This document shows, piece by piece, positions 47,240 through 55,640 of a stretch of 64,000 nucleotides of DNA; position 1 is the first letter of the stretch, and every line of letters starts with the position of its first letter. Both the position numbers and the translations under genes were made by a program. The notes under the pieces were generated by a model, which saw nothing but the letters and a program-made list of their open reading frames with translations, did not search any database and was not told where the DNA came from. The DNA comes from Mycobacterium fragae (lineage in GTDB: Bacteria > Actinomycetota > Actinomycetes > Mycobacteriales > Mycobacteriaceae), in assembly GCF_002102185.1 (NCBI RefSeq), contig NZ_LQOW01000031.1:62001-126000 (forward strand), in the 5' to 3' direction.

Positions 47240-47255
47240 CGTGATTTGGCTCACG
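47240..47255 (+). promoter_or_regulatory. CRP-like palindromic site upstream of rpfE
   Basis: CGTGATTTGGCTCACG is symmetric and matches the mycobacterial CRP (Rv3676) consensus TGTGA-N6-TCACA at 8 of 10 half-site positions. It lies about 390 bases before the rpfE start. Another rpf gene, rpfA, is a known CRP target. Confidence 0.55.
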
Positions 47256-47457
47256 AATGGTACGTCGCGTCACGAGATTGACACCCGCGAAAAAGACCTT
47301 CCTGACCTGGAAGGACAATTACCCGGGTCGCCGTGATCTGACCGTTACGGAAGCGAGATATCCGGCGTGTCCCGAGATGACTAATGCACGCGGTTCTCGT
47401 ACGGTCCGTCTCGGCCGCAAAAGGCACAACAAAATCGAATCCACGGACCCGCGTGTG

Positions 47458-47532
47458 AGCGGGGGCTGCGGACGGCGACAGCCGCCGTGCGGCCGTCGGG
47501 CACCAGCCCGGTCGGCGGATCAGGCCCCCGCT
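47458..47532 (+). ncRNA. Structured 5' leader RNA candidate of rpfE
   Basis: A 9-bp closing stem (AGCGGGGGC 47458-47466 with GCCCCCGCT 47524-47532) encloses two further stems: GACGGC/GCCGTC (47471-47476 with 47492-47497) and CGGGC-ACCA-GCCCG (47497-47510, sharing one base). Just downstream, CGTGCC and GGCACG near 47535-47556 can form another hairpin. The TTG start of rpfE is 110 bases further on. The fold suggests a riboswitch or attenuator; I do not see conserved blocks of the c-di-AMP (ydaO) riboswitch known upstream of some rpf genes. Confidence 0.4.
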
Positions 47533-47641
47533 GTCGTGCCAGAACGAGACGGCACGCCTCGAAGCATCAACCCGCCTGGAGACAGGCACCCCCACATCGC
47601 TGGGTTTGCTTTGGCGCGCGCGCACCGCGAAAGGAACGATA

Positions 47642-48262
47642 TTGAGGAACGTCCGCAAGACGCTCATCATGGCCGGGATTGCAGGGGCGCTTGCCGCAGC
47701 GCCGACTGCGCCGTTCGTCGCCACCGCGTATGCGGAGGGCGACGCCTGGGACTTCAATGCGGCCCTGGGGCGCGCTCCCGAGGCGCCGGCGGACTTGCCG
47801 CCCGCACCGGATGCGCCGCCCGCTCCGGATGCGCCTCCGGCTCCCGATGCGCCCGCTCCGGACGCACCACCGCCCCCGGCCGACCTGCCGCCGGCTCCGG
47901 ATGCACCGCCGCCTCCGGCCGGCCTGCCGCCGGCTCCGGATGCACCGCCGGCCCCCGAGGCGGCGCCGCCGCTGGCCGAGCCTGCCGGTGACGGTCCTGC
48001 TCCGGAAGCGCCCCCCGCGCCTAAGCAGGCCTACAGCGTGAACTGGGACGCGATCGCACAGTGCGAGTCCGGTGGCAACTGGTCGATCAACACCGGTAAC
48101 GGCTTCGTCGGTGGTCTGCAGTTCACCCCGAGCACCTGGCATGCCAACGGTGGCTCGGGCTCCCCAGCCAGCGCGAGCCGCGAGGAGCAGATCCGGGTGG
48201 CCGAGAATGTTCTGCGTACGCAGGGCATCGGCGCCTGGCCGGTCTGCGGTCGGCGCGGCTGA
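47642..48262 (+). CDS. rpfE: Resuscitation-promoting factor RpfE
   Basis: 206 residues from TTG 47642, chosen because GAAAGGA ends 6 bases upstream. Signal peptide residues 1-31 (cleavage near AYA-EG), then a low-complexity linker of Ala-Pro-Asp repeats (about 45-128), then the Rpf domain YSVNWDAIAQCESGGNW with catalytic Glu142 and the Cys141/Cys202 pair, ending AWPVCGRRG. It is a secreted muralytic enzyme that cuts peptidoglycan and promotes regrowth from dormancy, often with RipA. The linker is longer and more regular than I recall for M. tuberculosis. Promoter elements lie in the long upstream region. Confidence 0.95.
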   Translation: MRNVRKTLIMAGIAGALAAAPTAPFVATAYAEGDAWDFNAALGRAPEAPADLPPAPDAPPAPDAPPAPDAPAPDAPPPPADLPPAPDAPPPPAGLPPAPDAPPAPEAAPPLAEPAGDGPAPEAPPAPKQAYSVNWDAIAQCESGGNWSINTGNGFVGGLQFTPSTWHANGGSGSPASASREEQIRVAENVLRTQGIGAWPVCGRRG

Positions 48263-48278
48263 CCCAACGGCAACCCAA

Positions 48279-48310
48279 GACGGTGCCGGGCCTGCGGGCC
48301 CGGCACCGTC
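48279..48310 (+). terminator. 14-bp hairpin between convergent rpfE and the monooxygenase gene
   Basis: GACGGTGCCGGGCC (48279-48292) and its perfect complement (48297-48310) flank a TGCG loop. It begins 16 bases after the rpfE stop and ends 2 bases before the other gene's stop, so it can serve both directions. Confidence 0.8.
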
Positions 48311-48312
48311 GT

Positions 48313-49467
48313 CTATTCCGCGTCTGGCAAGACGAACGCCGACCGCGCCGCCACCGAGGCCAAATGACGCGTCACCACGGCCTCGGGGACCAGCACGGTG
48401 GCCCGGCACGCGGCCGCACTGAGAAACGCCGGACGCAGGTTGACCATCCGGCCGATCAACGCTGATTCCCGGACCAGCGGGTTGACCCGCGGCCGTCGGA
48501 ACGCCTCGAAGCGGGCGAACGCGGTCGGCAGGTCGGCCGCCCCGGCAATGAACGCGCCCAGAATCGCGGCGTCCTCCAGCCCCTGGCATCCGCCCTGGCC
48601 GAGGTGTGGGCGCATCGGATGGGCCGCGTCACCAACCAGCACCGCCGCGCCGCGGGACCAGTGTCTTGCGGGGGTGCGGTCGTAGAGGTCGTTGCGCAGC
48701 ACGTCGGCGGGCGCGGTCGCGGCGAGCATGCTCGGGATCGGCTCGGGCCAGTCGGCGAACTTTGCCTGCAAGTACGACAACTCCCCATCCGGCGACAGCC
48801 GACCTTCGGGCGCCCGCTCTGTGGCGAACCAGTACGTGCGATCCGCTCCCATCGGTACATGGCCGGCTTCGACGCCGGGTCCGAGCGTTTCACCGGCCAA
48901 CTCCGGGTCCATCGCGCAATCGGCGACTCCTCGCCACGCCGTGTAGCCCGCGTAGCGGTCGACCAGGGGGCCGTTCAGGTAGCGCGCCACCATGGACCGG
49001 GTTCCGTCAGCGCCGACCACCGCACTCGCCGAGCGGGCGCTGCCGTCGGACATCTCGATGCGGACCCCACCGGCCTCGGCAGCCAGGCCGACGGCGCCCA
49101 CCCCGTATTGCACCGTGCCGGGGGGCAGCGCCGCGGCGAGGATGTCGCGCAGCACCGAGCGTTGCACTACTACTAAGGGCTCACCGAGCGCGGTGACCAA
49201 TCGTTCGGTTTCGGGATGGCGCAGCCATGAGCCGTCGCACCAGCGCAGTGCTCCTGCGGTGATCCGGCCGCCGGCCTCGCGGACCGCGTCGCCCAGGCCG
49301 ATATGGTCCAGCGCGGCCAGCGCGTTGGGCCAGATGCTGATTCCGGCGCCCGTCGATGTGTCGGTGCGCTCTTCGATGACCGTGACGTCGCGTCCACAGC
49401 GCCGCAATGCCACCGCGCTGGCCAGTCCCGCGATGCCCGCTCCGACCACGACGATGCGTTGCGTCAT
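48313..49467 (-). CDS. FAD-dependent aromatic-ring monooxygenase-like protein
   Basis: 384 residues, class A flavoprotein monooxygenase. Motifs are the Rossmann GAGIAGLASAVALRRCG, the VVGADGTRS stretch (DG motif) and VLVGDAAHPMRPHLGQGG (GD motif). The family uses NADPH and oxygen to hydroxylate aromatic or polyketide substrates; the substrate here is unknown. The ATG is preceded by TAGGTT with a 6-base spacer, indicating a leaderless transcript. It is divergent from the trans-enoyl-reductase-like gene, the two promoters flanking a GC-rich repeat. It has no equivalent at this spot in M. tuberculosis as far as I recall. Confidence 0.87.
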   Translation of the reverse strand: MTQRIVVVGAGIAGLASAVALRRCGRDVTVIEERTDTSTGAGISIWPNALAALDHIGLGDAVREAGGRITAGALRWCDGSWLRHPETERLVTALGEPLVVVQRSVLRDILAAALPPGTVQYGVGAVGLAAEAGGVRIEMSDGSARSASAVVGADGTRSMVARYLNGPLVDRYAGYTAWRGVADCAMDPELAGETLGPGVEAGHVPMGADRTYWFATERAPEGRLSPDGELSYLQAKFADWPEPIPSMLAATAPADVLRNDLYDRTPARHWSRGAAVLVGDAAHPMRPHLGQGGCQGLEDAAILGAFIAGAADLPTAFARFEAFRRPRVNPLVRESALIGRMVNLRPAFLSAAACRATVLVPEAVVTRHLASVAARSAFVLPDAE

Positions 49468-49473
49468 GGCCTG

Positions 49474-49479
49474 AACCTA
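49474..49479 (-). promoter_or_regulatory. -10 box TAGGTT, leaderless monooxygenase start
   Basis: On the minus strand TAGGTT (49479 to 49474), then CAGGCC, then the ATG at 49467. Confidence 0.55.
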
Positions 49480-49509
49480 GCCGCGACGACGATGCGCAGG
49501 GGCGCTCGG

Positions 49510-49541
49510 TGGGGGCACCCCCAGCCGCGCGGGGGCGCCCC
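49510..49541. repeat. GC-rich palindromic element between divergent genes
   Basis: TGGGGG-CA-CCCCCA (49510-49523) is followed by the perfect palindrome GGGGCGCCCC (49532-49541). It is flanked by GGCGCTCGG and CAGCGTAGCGAGGGG. The make-up suggests a dispersed mycobacterial intergenic repeat; copy number is unknown. Confidence 0.45.
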
Positions 49542-49568
49542 AGCGTAGCGAGGGGACGGCGAGGGTTC

Positions 49569-49574
49569 TAGCGT
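49569..49574 (+). promoter_or_regulatory. -10 box TAGCGT, leaderless start for the gene at 49582
   Basis: TAGCGT is followed by 7 bases and the GTG at 49582; no ribosome site. Confidence 0.5.
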
Positions 49575-49581
49575 CGCGGCC

Positions 49582-50832
49582 GTGAACGCAACGCGTGAAT
49601 ACGACATCGTCCTGTACGGGGCGACCGGCTTCGTGGGGAAGCTCACAGCGGAATACCTGGCCCGGGCCGGCGGCGATGCGCGCATCGCACTGGCGGGCCG
49701 GTCAACCGAACGCTTGCTCGCGACCCGCGAAGCTCTTGGGGGATCGGCACGGTCGTGGCCGATCCTTCAGGCGGACGCATCGTCGCCCTCGACGCTGGAT
49801 GCGATGGCGGCGCAGACACAGGTGGTCATCACCACGGTCGGGCCGTACACGCGCTACGGGCTGCCGCTTGTCGCCGCGTGCGCCGCCGCCGGCACCGACT
49901 ACGCCGACCTCACCGGTGAGGCGATGTTCGTGCGTAACAGCATCGATCTGCACCACAAACAGGCCGTCGACACCGGCGCCCGCATCGTGCATTCCTGCGG
50001 ATTCGATTCCATCCCTTCGGATCTGAGCGTCTACGCGCTTCACCGTGCGGCGACCAACGACGGCACCGGCGAGCTCGGGAAAACCGACTTCGTCGTGCGC
50101 TTGTCCGGCGGCATGTCCGGAGGGACCATCGCATCGGGGATGGAAATGATGCATACCGCCTCCAGCGATCCCGATGCCCGACGCCAGGTCAATGACCCCT
50201 ACACGCTGAGCACCGGTCGCAGTGCTGAACCAGACCTCGGTCCGCAGCCCGATATGTCGTGGCGTCGCGGCCGCGACATTGCGCCAGAACTCGCCGGCAC
50301 CTGGACGGCTGGATTTCTCATGGCGCCGTACAACACTCGAATTGTGCGGCGCAGCAACGCATTACTCGACTGGGCGTACGGAAGGCAGTTCCGCTATGCG
50401 GAGCATTTGAGGGTGGGATCCACTTTTATCGCCCCGGCAGCGTCAGCTTTGATAACCGGCGCCCAAACCGCGGTTTTCGGTTTGGGCAACCGCTATTTCC
50501 GACTGCTGCCGCGGCGGCTGGTGGAGCGCCTTGCTCCCAAACCCGGCACCGGGCCCAGCCAGGCCACTCGCGAGCGCGGTTACTACCGCGCCGAGACCTA
50601 CACCACCACGACCACCGGCGCCCGCTATGTGGCAACCATGGCGCAGCAGGGCGATCCGGGATATCAGGCGACCTCGGTGCTACTGGGAGAGTCCGGTCTG
50701 GCGCTGGCCATGGACCGCGACAAGCTCTCCGACCTGCGCGGTGTGCTGACGCCTGCGGCCGCGATGGGTGACGCGCTGCTGGCACGGTTGCCGGCCGCAG
50801 GCGTCACACTGGAAACCGCACGCCTGAATTGA
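49582..50832 (+). CDS. Saccharopine dehydrogenase-like / trans-acting enoyl reductase family protein (Rv2449c type)
   Basis: 416 residues with an N-terminal Rossmann domain: YDIVLYGATGFVGKLTAEYL is the nucleotide-binding loop, then VVITTVGPYTRYGLPLVAAC and HSCGFDSIPSDLSVYAL. The family includes the trans-acting enoyl reductase Rv2953 of phthiocerol/phenolphthiocerol synthesis, as well as proteins annotated as saccharopine dehydrogenases. No lysine-pathway neighbours exist, so a lipid or polyketide reductase role is more likely, but this is inference. Divergent from the flavin monooxygenase gene. Confidence 0.85.
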   Translation: MNATREYDIVLYGATGFVGKLTAEYLARAGGDARIALAGRSTERLLATREALGGSARSWPILQADASSPSTLDAMAAQTQVVITTVGPYTRYGLPLVAACAAAGTDYADLTGEAMFVRNSIDLHHKQAVDTGARIVHSCGFDSIPSDLSVYALHRAATNDGTGELGKTDFVVRLSGGMSGGTIASGMEMMHTASSDPDARRQVNDPYTLSTGRSAEPDLGPQPDMSWRRGRDIAPELAGTWTAGFLMAPYNTRIVRRSNALLDWAYGRQFRYAEHLRVGSTFIAPAASALITGAQTAVFGLGNRYFRLLPRRLVERLAPKPGTGPSQATRERGYYRAETYTTTTTGARYVATMAQQGDPGYQATSVLLGESGLALAMDRDKLSDLRGVLTPAAAMGDALLARLPAAGVTLETARLN

Positions 50833-50925
50833 ATCTGCTCCTGGGAACCGCTGTCGGACAAGATCAGCTCGGGCTAGTGTCATTCCTGAGTCACCACATC
50901 CCGGCAACGTTAGGTGGACGGTTCC

Positions 50926-51501
50926 ATGGCTGGCCTTGATGATCTTTTTGCCCAGATTCCCACGAGCGATATCGCAAGCAAGATCGGCGTCAACGAAGCC
51001 GAAGTGGACAAGGCGGTTCAGCTGCTGGTACCGGTGTTGGTCGGCGGGCTGCACCAGAACGCGCAAGACCCCGACCATGCAAGCAAAATCGAGTCCGCGG
51101 CCACCAACGCCCGAGGCCTGCTGGATACCGGTGTCCACGTCGACCAGGTCGACGAGAACGAGGGTCAGCAAGCGATCGCGAAGATCTTCGGCGGCAACGA
51201 CACCGCCCAAGTCGCCAACGCGCTGGCAGGCGGTGGGGCCGGCAACAGCGATCTACTACAGAAGCTGTTGCCGATCCTGGCGCCGATCGTGCTGGCCTAC
51301 ATCGGAAAGCAGATGACCCAGAAGAGCGCACCCACTCCCGCCAAGGAGGAGGCGGCGTCCGGAGGTGCCCTCAACGACGTGCTGGGCAACATCCTCGGCG
51401 GGATGGCGAGCGGAAACAAATCGCTGGGCAGCGTCTTGGGCAGTGCGCTTGGCAACAAGGCCGGCGACATCCTCGGCGGATTATTGGGCGGCAAGAAGTA
51501 A
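50926..51501 (+). CDS. DUF937 family protein
   Basis: 191 residues from ATG 50926 (AGGTGG about 7 bases upstream; GTG 50914 is an alternative). The N-terminus GLDDLFAQIPTSDIASKIGV and the repeat-like helical regions (VDKAVQLLVPVLVGGLHQNA; LLQKLLPILAPIVLAYIG) are typical of DUF937. The C-terminal 50 residues are Gly/Leu-rich (DVLGNILGGMASGNK, DILGGLLGGKK). No catalytic residues are known. A TAGTGT box at 50875 gives a leader of about 38 bases. Function unknown. Confidence 0.82.
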   Translation: MAGLDDLFAQIPTSDIASKIGVNEAEVDKAVQLLVPVLVGGLHQNAQDPDHASKIESAATNARGLLDTGVHVDQVDENEGQQAIAKIFGGNDTAQVANALAGGGAGNSDLLQKLLPILAPIVLAYIGKQMTQKSAPTPAKEEAASGGALNDVLGNILGGMASGNKSLGSVLGSALGNKAGDILGGLLGGKK

Positions 51502-51552
51502 CCCGAACTCCGCTGCATGCGGCCGGTGTTCGTCGCGGACTTCGGTCCTTTC

Positions 51553-51558
51553 TAGAAT
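51553..51558 (+). promoter_or_regulatory. -10 box TAGAAT, leaderless valS start
   Basis: TAGAAT ends 6 bases before GTG 51565, putting the transcription start at the G of the start codon. Confidence 0.58.
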
Positions 51559-51564
51559 TGATCG

Positions 51565-54234
51565 GTGACCGCCAGCCCCGAGCCCGCTGCCCGCGCGCGG
51601 GCTGAAGCCCTGCCCAAGGCCTGGGATCCGGGCGCGGTCGAAAGCTCCATCTACCAGCGTTGGCTCGACGCCGGCTACTTCACCGCGGATCCGACCAGCA
51701 CCAAACCCGGTTACTCGATTGTGCTGCCACCGCCGAACGTGACCGGGAGCCTGCACATGGGCCACGCGCTCGAGCACACACTGATGGACGCCCTGACCCG
51801 CCGCAAGCGAATGCAGGGCTACGAAGTGCTGTGGCTCCCTGGCATGGACCACGCGGGTATCGCCACCCAGAGCGTGGTGGAACAGCAGCTCGCTGTCGAC
51901 GGCAAGACCAAAGAGGACTTCGGTCGGGAGCTGTTCATCGACAAGGTGTGGGAATGGAAACGGGATTCCGGCGGTGCCATCGGTGGTCAGATGCGGAGGC
52001 TGGGGGACGGTGTGGACTGGAGCCGCGACCGGTTCACCATGGACGAGGGCCTGTCGCGCGCGGTACGGACGATCTTCAAGCGCCTCTATGACGCGGGCCT
52101 GATCTATCAGGCCGAGCGACTGGTGAATTGGTCACCGGTGCTGGAGACGGCGATTTCGGACCTCGAAGTCAACTACGAAGAGGTCGAAGGCGAACTGGTG
52201 TCGTTTCGTTACGGCTCGCTCGACGACTCCGGGCCGCATATTGTCGTCGCCACCACCCGGGTCGAGACGATGCTGGGAGATACCGCGATCGCGGTGCACC
52301 CTGACGACGAGCGCTACCGGGATCTCATCGGCGCCACGCTGCCGCACCCGTTTGTGGACCGACAGCTCGTCGTCGTTGCCGACGACCATGTGGACCCTGA
52401 ATTCGGCACGGGCGCAGTGAAAGTCACCCCGGCCCACGACCCGAACGACTTCGAGATCGGGCTGCGGCACCAGCTGCCGATGCCCTCGATCATGGATACC
52501 AAAGGCCGCATTGCCGATACCGGAACGCAATTCGACGGGATGGATCGCTTCGACGCCCGTGTCGCGGTGCGCGAGGCTCTGGCGGCGCAGGGCCGGATCG
52601 TCGAGGAGAAACGGCCCTACATGCACAGCGTCGGACACTCCGAGCGCACCGGTGAGCCGATCGAACCGCGGCTCTCGCTGCAGTGGTGGGTGCGGGTGGA
52701 GTCGCTCGCCAAAGCGGCCGGCGACGCGGTGCGCAACGGGGACACCGTGATTCACCCGCCCAGCCTGGAGCCGCGCTGGTTCGCCTGGGTCGATGACATG
52801 CACGACTGGTGCATTTCACGACAGCTGTGGTGGGGGCACCGGATCCCGATCTGGTACGGCCCAAACGGCGAGCAGGTGTGTGTCGGCCCGGACGAGACGC
52901 CGCCTGCGGGCTGGGAGCAGGATCGCGATGTCCTCGACACCTGGTTCTCGTCTGCGCTGTGGCCGTTTTCCACCATGGGCTGGCCGTCGCAGACCGTGGA
53001 ACTGGAAAAGTTTTATCCGACAACCGTTTTAGTCACCGGATACGACATCCTGTTCTTCTGGGTGGCCCGGATGATGATGTTCGGTACCTTTGTCGGCGAC
53101 GACGAGGCCATCACGCTTGGCGGCCGCCGCGGGCCACAGGTGCCGTTCACCAATGTGTTTCTGCACGGGCTGATCCGCGACGAGTTCGGCCGCAAGATGA
53201 GCAAGTCCAAGGGCAACGTCATCGACCCGTTGGACTGGTTGGAGATGTTCGGCGCCGACGCGCTGCGGTTCGCGCTGGCCCGCGGCGCCAGTCCGGGCGG
53301 CGACCTGACAATCAGTGAGGACCATGTCCGCGCGTCGCGCAACTTCGGGACAAAGCTGTTCAACGCCACCCGGTTCGCACTGCTCAACGGCGCGGCTGTG
53401 GCCCCGCTGCCCGCCCAAGGCGAGCTGACCGACGCCGACCGCTGGATTCTCGGCCGGCTGGAAGAGGTTCGCGCCGAAGTCGATTCGGCGTTCGACCGAT
53501 ATGAATTCAGCCGCGCCTGCGAGGCTCTGTATCACTTCACCTGGGACGAGTTCTGCGACTGGTATGTCGAACTGGCCAAGACCCAACTCGCCGACGGAAT
53601 CTCGCACACCACCGCCGTGCTCGCCGCGGTACTGGACACGCTGTTGCGGTTGCTGCACCCGGTGGTCCCGTTTATCAGCGAGGCGCTGTGGCAGGCGTTG
53701 ACCGGCGGCGAGTCGCTGGTGATCGCCGACTGGCCGGAGTCGTCCGGGATTAGCCTGGATCAGGTTGCCGCGCAACGGATCTCTGACATGCAGAAATTGG
53801 TGACGGAGGTCAGACGGTTTCGTAGCGACCAGGGTCTGGCCGACCGGCAGAAAGTTCCTGCCCGCTTGTCGGGCATTGACTCCGCTGATCTGGGCACCCA
53901 GGTGGGCGCCGTCACGTCGTTGGCGTGGCTGACCGCGCCGGGGCCCGAATTCAATCCGTCGGTCTCACTGGAAGTCGGCCTGGGCAGCAACGCCAAGCAC
54001 ATCGTCGTTGTCGAAATCGACACGTCGGGCACCATTGACGTCGAGGCCGAGCGTCGCCGCCTGGAGAAGGATTTGGCCGCTGCGCAAAAGGAATTGGCGT
54101 CCACCACGGCCAAGCTTGACAACGCCGACTTCATGGCCAAGGCGCCGGCCGCCGTCGTCGACAAGCAACGCGACCGCCAGCGGGTGGCCCGTGAGGAAGT
54201 GGACCGGATCACCAGCCGCTTGGCCGCGATGTGA
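51565..54234 (+). CDS. valS: Valyl-tRNA synthetase
   Basis: 889 residues, class Ia synthetase. The HIGH motif appears as GSLHMGHALEH and KMSKS as GRKMSKSKGN. The editing domain (residues about 200-345) and the anticodon-binding domain are present, followed by a C-terminal coiled coil (EAERRRLEKDLAAAQKELAS). It charges tRNA-Val and edits threonine. The GTG overlap with folC (GTGA) shows coupled translation. An upstream TAGAAT box indicates a leaderless transcript; no T-box leader is present. Confidence 0.96.
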   Translation: MTASPEPAARARAEALPKAWDPGAVESSIYQRWLDAGYFTADPTSTKPGYSIVLPPPNVTGSLHMGHALEHTLMDALTRRKRMQGYEVLWLPGMDHAGIATQSVVEQQLAVDGKTKEDFGRELFIDKVWEWKRDSGGAIGGQMRRLGDGVDWSRDRFTMDEGLSRAVRTIFKRLYDAGLIYQAERLVNWSPVLETAISDLEVNYEEVEGELVSFRYGSLDDSGPHIVVATTRVETMLGDTAIAVHPDDERYRDLIGATLPHPFVDRQLVVVADDHVDPEFGTGAVKVTPAHDPNDFEIGLRHQLPMPSIMDTKGRIADTGTQFDGMDRFDARVAVREALAAQGRIVEEKRPYMHSVGHSERTGEPIEPRLSLQWWVRVESLAKAAGDAVRNGDTVIHPPSLEPRWFAWVDDMHDWCISRQLWWGHRIPIWYGPNGEQVCVGPDETPPAGWEQDRDVLDTWFSSALWPFSTMGWPSQTVELEKFYPTTVLVTGYDILFFWVARMMMFGTFVGDDEAITLGGRRGPQVPFTNVFLHGLIRDEFGRKMSKSKGNVIDPLDWLEMFGADALRFALARGASPGGDLTISEDHVRASRNFGTKLFNATRFALLNGAAVAPLPAQGELTDADRWILGRLEEVRAEVDSAFDRYEFSRACEALYHFTWDEFCDWYVELAKTQLADGISHTTAVLAAVLDTLLRLLHPVVPFISEALWQALTGGESLVIADWPESSGISLDQVAAQRISDMQKLVTEVRRFRSDQGLADRQKVPARLSGIDSADLGTQVGAVTSLAWLTAPGPEFNPSVSLEVGLGSNAKHIVVVEIDTSGTIDVEAERRRLEKDLAAAQKELASTTAKLDNADFMAKAPAAVVDKQRDRQRVAREEVDRITSRLAAM

Positions 54235-55640
54235 GCAGCCCACCCACTCCCGACGAAATCGCGTCGCTGTTGCAGGTTGAGCACCTGCTCGACCAGCGCT
54301 GGCCGGAAACGAAGATCGAGCCGAGCCTCACCCGCATCGCCGCGCTGATGGACCTGTTGGGCTCACCGCAACGCGGATACCCGTCGATTCACATCGCGGG
54401 CACCAACGGCAAGACCTCGGTGGCGCGGATGGTCGACGCGCTGCTGACCGCGCTGCACCGGCGCACCGGACGCACCACCAGCCCGCACCTGCAGTCGGCC
54501 GTCGAGCGCATCGCGATCGACGGAAAGCCGATCAGCCCCGCGCAATATGTGGACACCTACCGCGAAATCGAGCCGTTCGTGCAGATGATCGACGAGCAAT
54601 CGCAGGCCGGTGTTTTCGGGGAGGCTGGCCCGCGACTGAGCAAGTTCGAGGTCCTCACCGCGATGGCATTCGCGGCGTTCGCCGATGCACCTGTCGAGGT
54701 CGCAGTTGTCGAAGTGGGCCTGGGCGGCCGTTGGGATGCCACCAATGTGGTCAACGCCCCGGTAGCGGTTATCACCCCGATCAGCATCGACCACGTCGAA
54801 TACCTCGGCCACGACATCGCCGGGATCGCCGGCGAAAAGGCCGGCATCATCACAGGCCCCGACACCGTTGCGGTGATCGGCCGTCAGCTGCCCGAGGCCA
54901 TGGAGGTGTTGCTGGCGCAATCGGTGCGGGCCGACGTCCAGGTCGCCCGGGAGGACTCGGAATTCGCGGTGCTGGCCCGTCAGGTCGCCGTCGGCGGCCA
55001 GGTGCTGCAGTTGCAGGGCCTGGGCGGGGTGTATTCCGACGTCTATCTCCCGCTGCACGGAGAACATCAGGCCCAAAACGCGGCGGTCGCACTGGCGGCG
55101 GTCGAGGCATTCTTCGGTGCCGGCAAGAAGCGCCAGCTTGACGTCGAGGCCGTCCGGGCGGGATTCGCCGCCGTCACCAGTCCCGGCCGGCTGGAGCGCA
55201 TGCGCAGCGCGCCGACGGTGTTCATCGACGCCGCGCACAACCCGGCGGGCGCGGCGGCGCTGGCGCATGCGCTGACCGAGGAGTTCGACTTCCGGTTCCT
55301 GGTCGGGGTGGTCAGCGTGCTGGCCGACAAGGACGTGGACGGCATTCTCGCGGCACTGGAGCCGGCGCTCGATCGGATTGTGGTCACCCATAACGGTTCG
55401 CCGCGAGCCCTGGACGTCGAGACGCTGGTGTTGGCGGCGCAGCAGCAGTTCGGACCCGACCGGGTGCTCACCGCGGAGAATCTGCGCGACGCGATCGACA
55501 CCGCGACCGCGCTGGTCGACGACGCCTTTTCAGAAGGGAAAGCGGAAGGCGAAGCGTTCGCCGGGACCGGCATCGTGATCACCGGCTCAGTGGTGACCGC
55601 CGGTGCCGCGCGCACGTTGTTCGGTAAGGATCCAGCGTGA
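54231..55640 (+). CDS. folC: Folylpolyglutamate synthase / dihydrofolate synthase
   Basis: 469 residues, Mur ligase fold. The P-loop IAGTNGKTSVARM is near residues 55-65, and later motifs include VEVGLGGRWDATNVV, ITPISIDHVEYLG and VFIDAAHNPAGAAALA. It adds glutamate to dihydropteroate and polyglutamates to folates. GTG overlaps the valS stop by four bases, and its own TGA overlaps the next gene's GTG, giving a tightly coupled valS-folC-membrane protein run. Confidence 0.95.
   Translation: MSSPPTPDEIASLLQVEHLLDQRWPETKIEPSLTRIAALMDLLGSPQRGYPSIHIAGTNGKTSVARMVDALLTALHRRTGRTTSPHLQSAVERIAIDGKPISPAQYVDTYREIEPFVQMIDEQSQAGVFGEAGPRLSKFEVLTAMAFAAFADAPVEVAVVEVGLGGRWDATNVVNAPVAVITPISIDHVEYLGHDIAGIAGEKAGIITGPDTVAVIGRQLPEAMEVLLAQSVRADVQVAREDSEFAVLARQVAVGGQVLQLQGLGGVYSDVYLPLHGEHQAQNAAVALAAVEAFFGAGKKRQLDVEAVRAGFAAVTSPGRLERMRSAPTVFIDAAHNPAGAAALAHALTEEFDFRFLVGVVSVLADKDVDGILAALEPALDRIVVTHNGSPRALDVETLVLAAQQQFGPDRVLTAENLRDAIDTATALVDDAFSEGKAEGEAFAGTGIVITGSVVTAGAARTLFGKDPA

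Larger units (their letters stand above)
46628..47641. other. 1-kb non-coding region upstream of rpfE
   Basis: No convincing gene in 1014 bases. The first 400 bases are clearly AT-richer than the neighbours and include two GAATTC sites in GAATTCAATTTCGAATTC. A minus-strand ORF of 76 codons (46610-46840) is Asn/Ser/Gln-rich and has no ribosome site; I do not call it. A TATATT box at 47068-47073 and a TACACT near 47125 are possible -10 elements. The second half holds a CRP-like palindrome and a structured leader listed separately. Possibly a decayed locus plus a long rpfE regulatory region. Confidence 0.55.

Noticed and set aside
47440..47580. c-di-AMP (ydaO-type) riboswitch before rpfE
   Set aside because: Structured RNA is likely, but the conserved aptamer blocks of that class were not found by eye.
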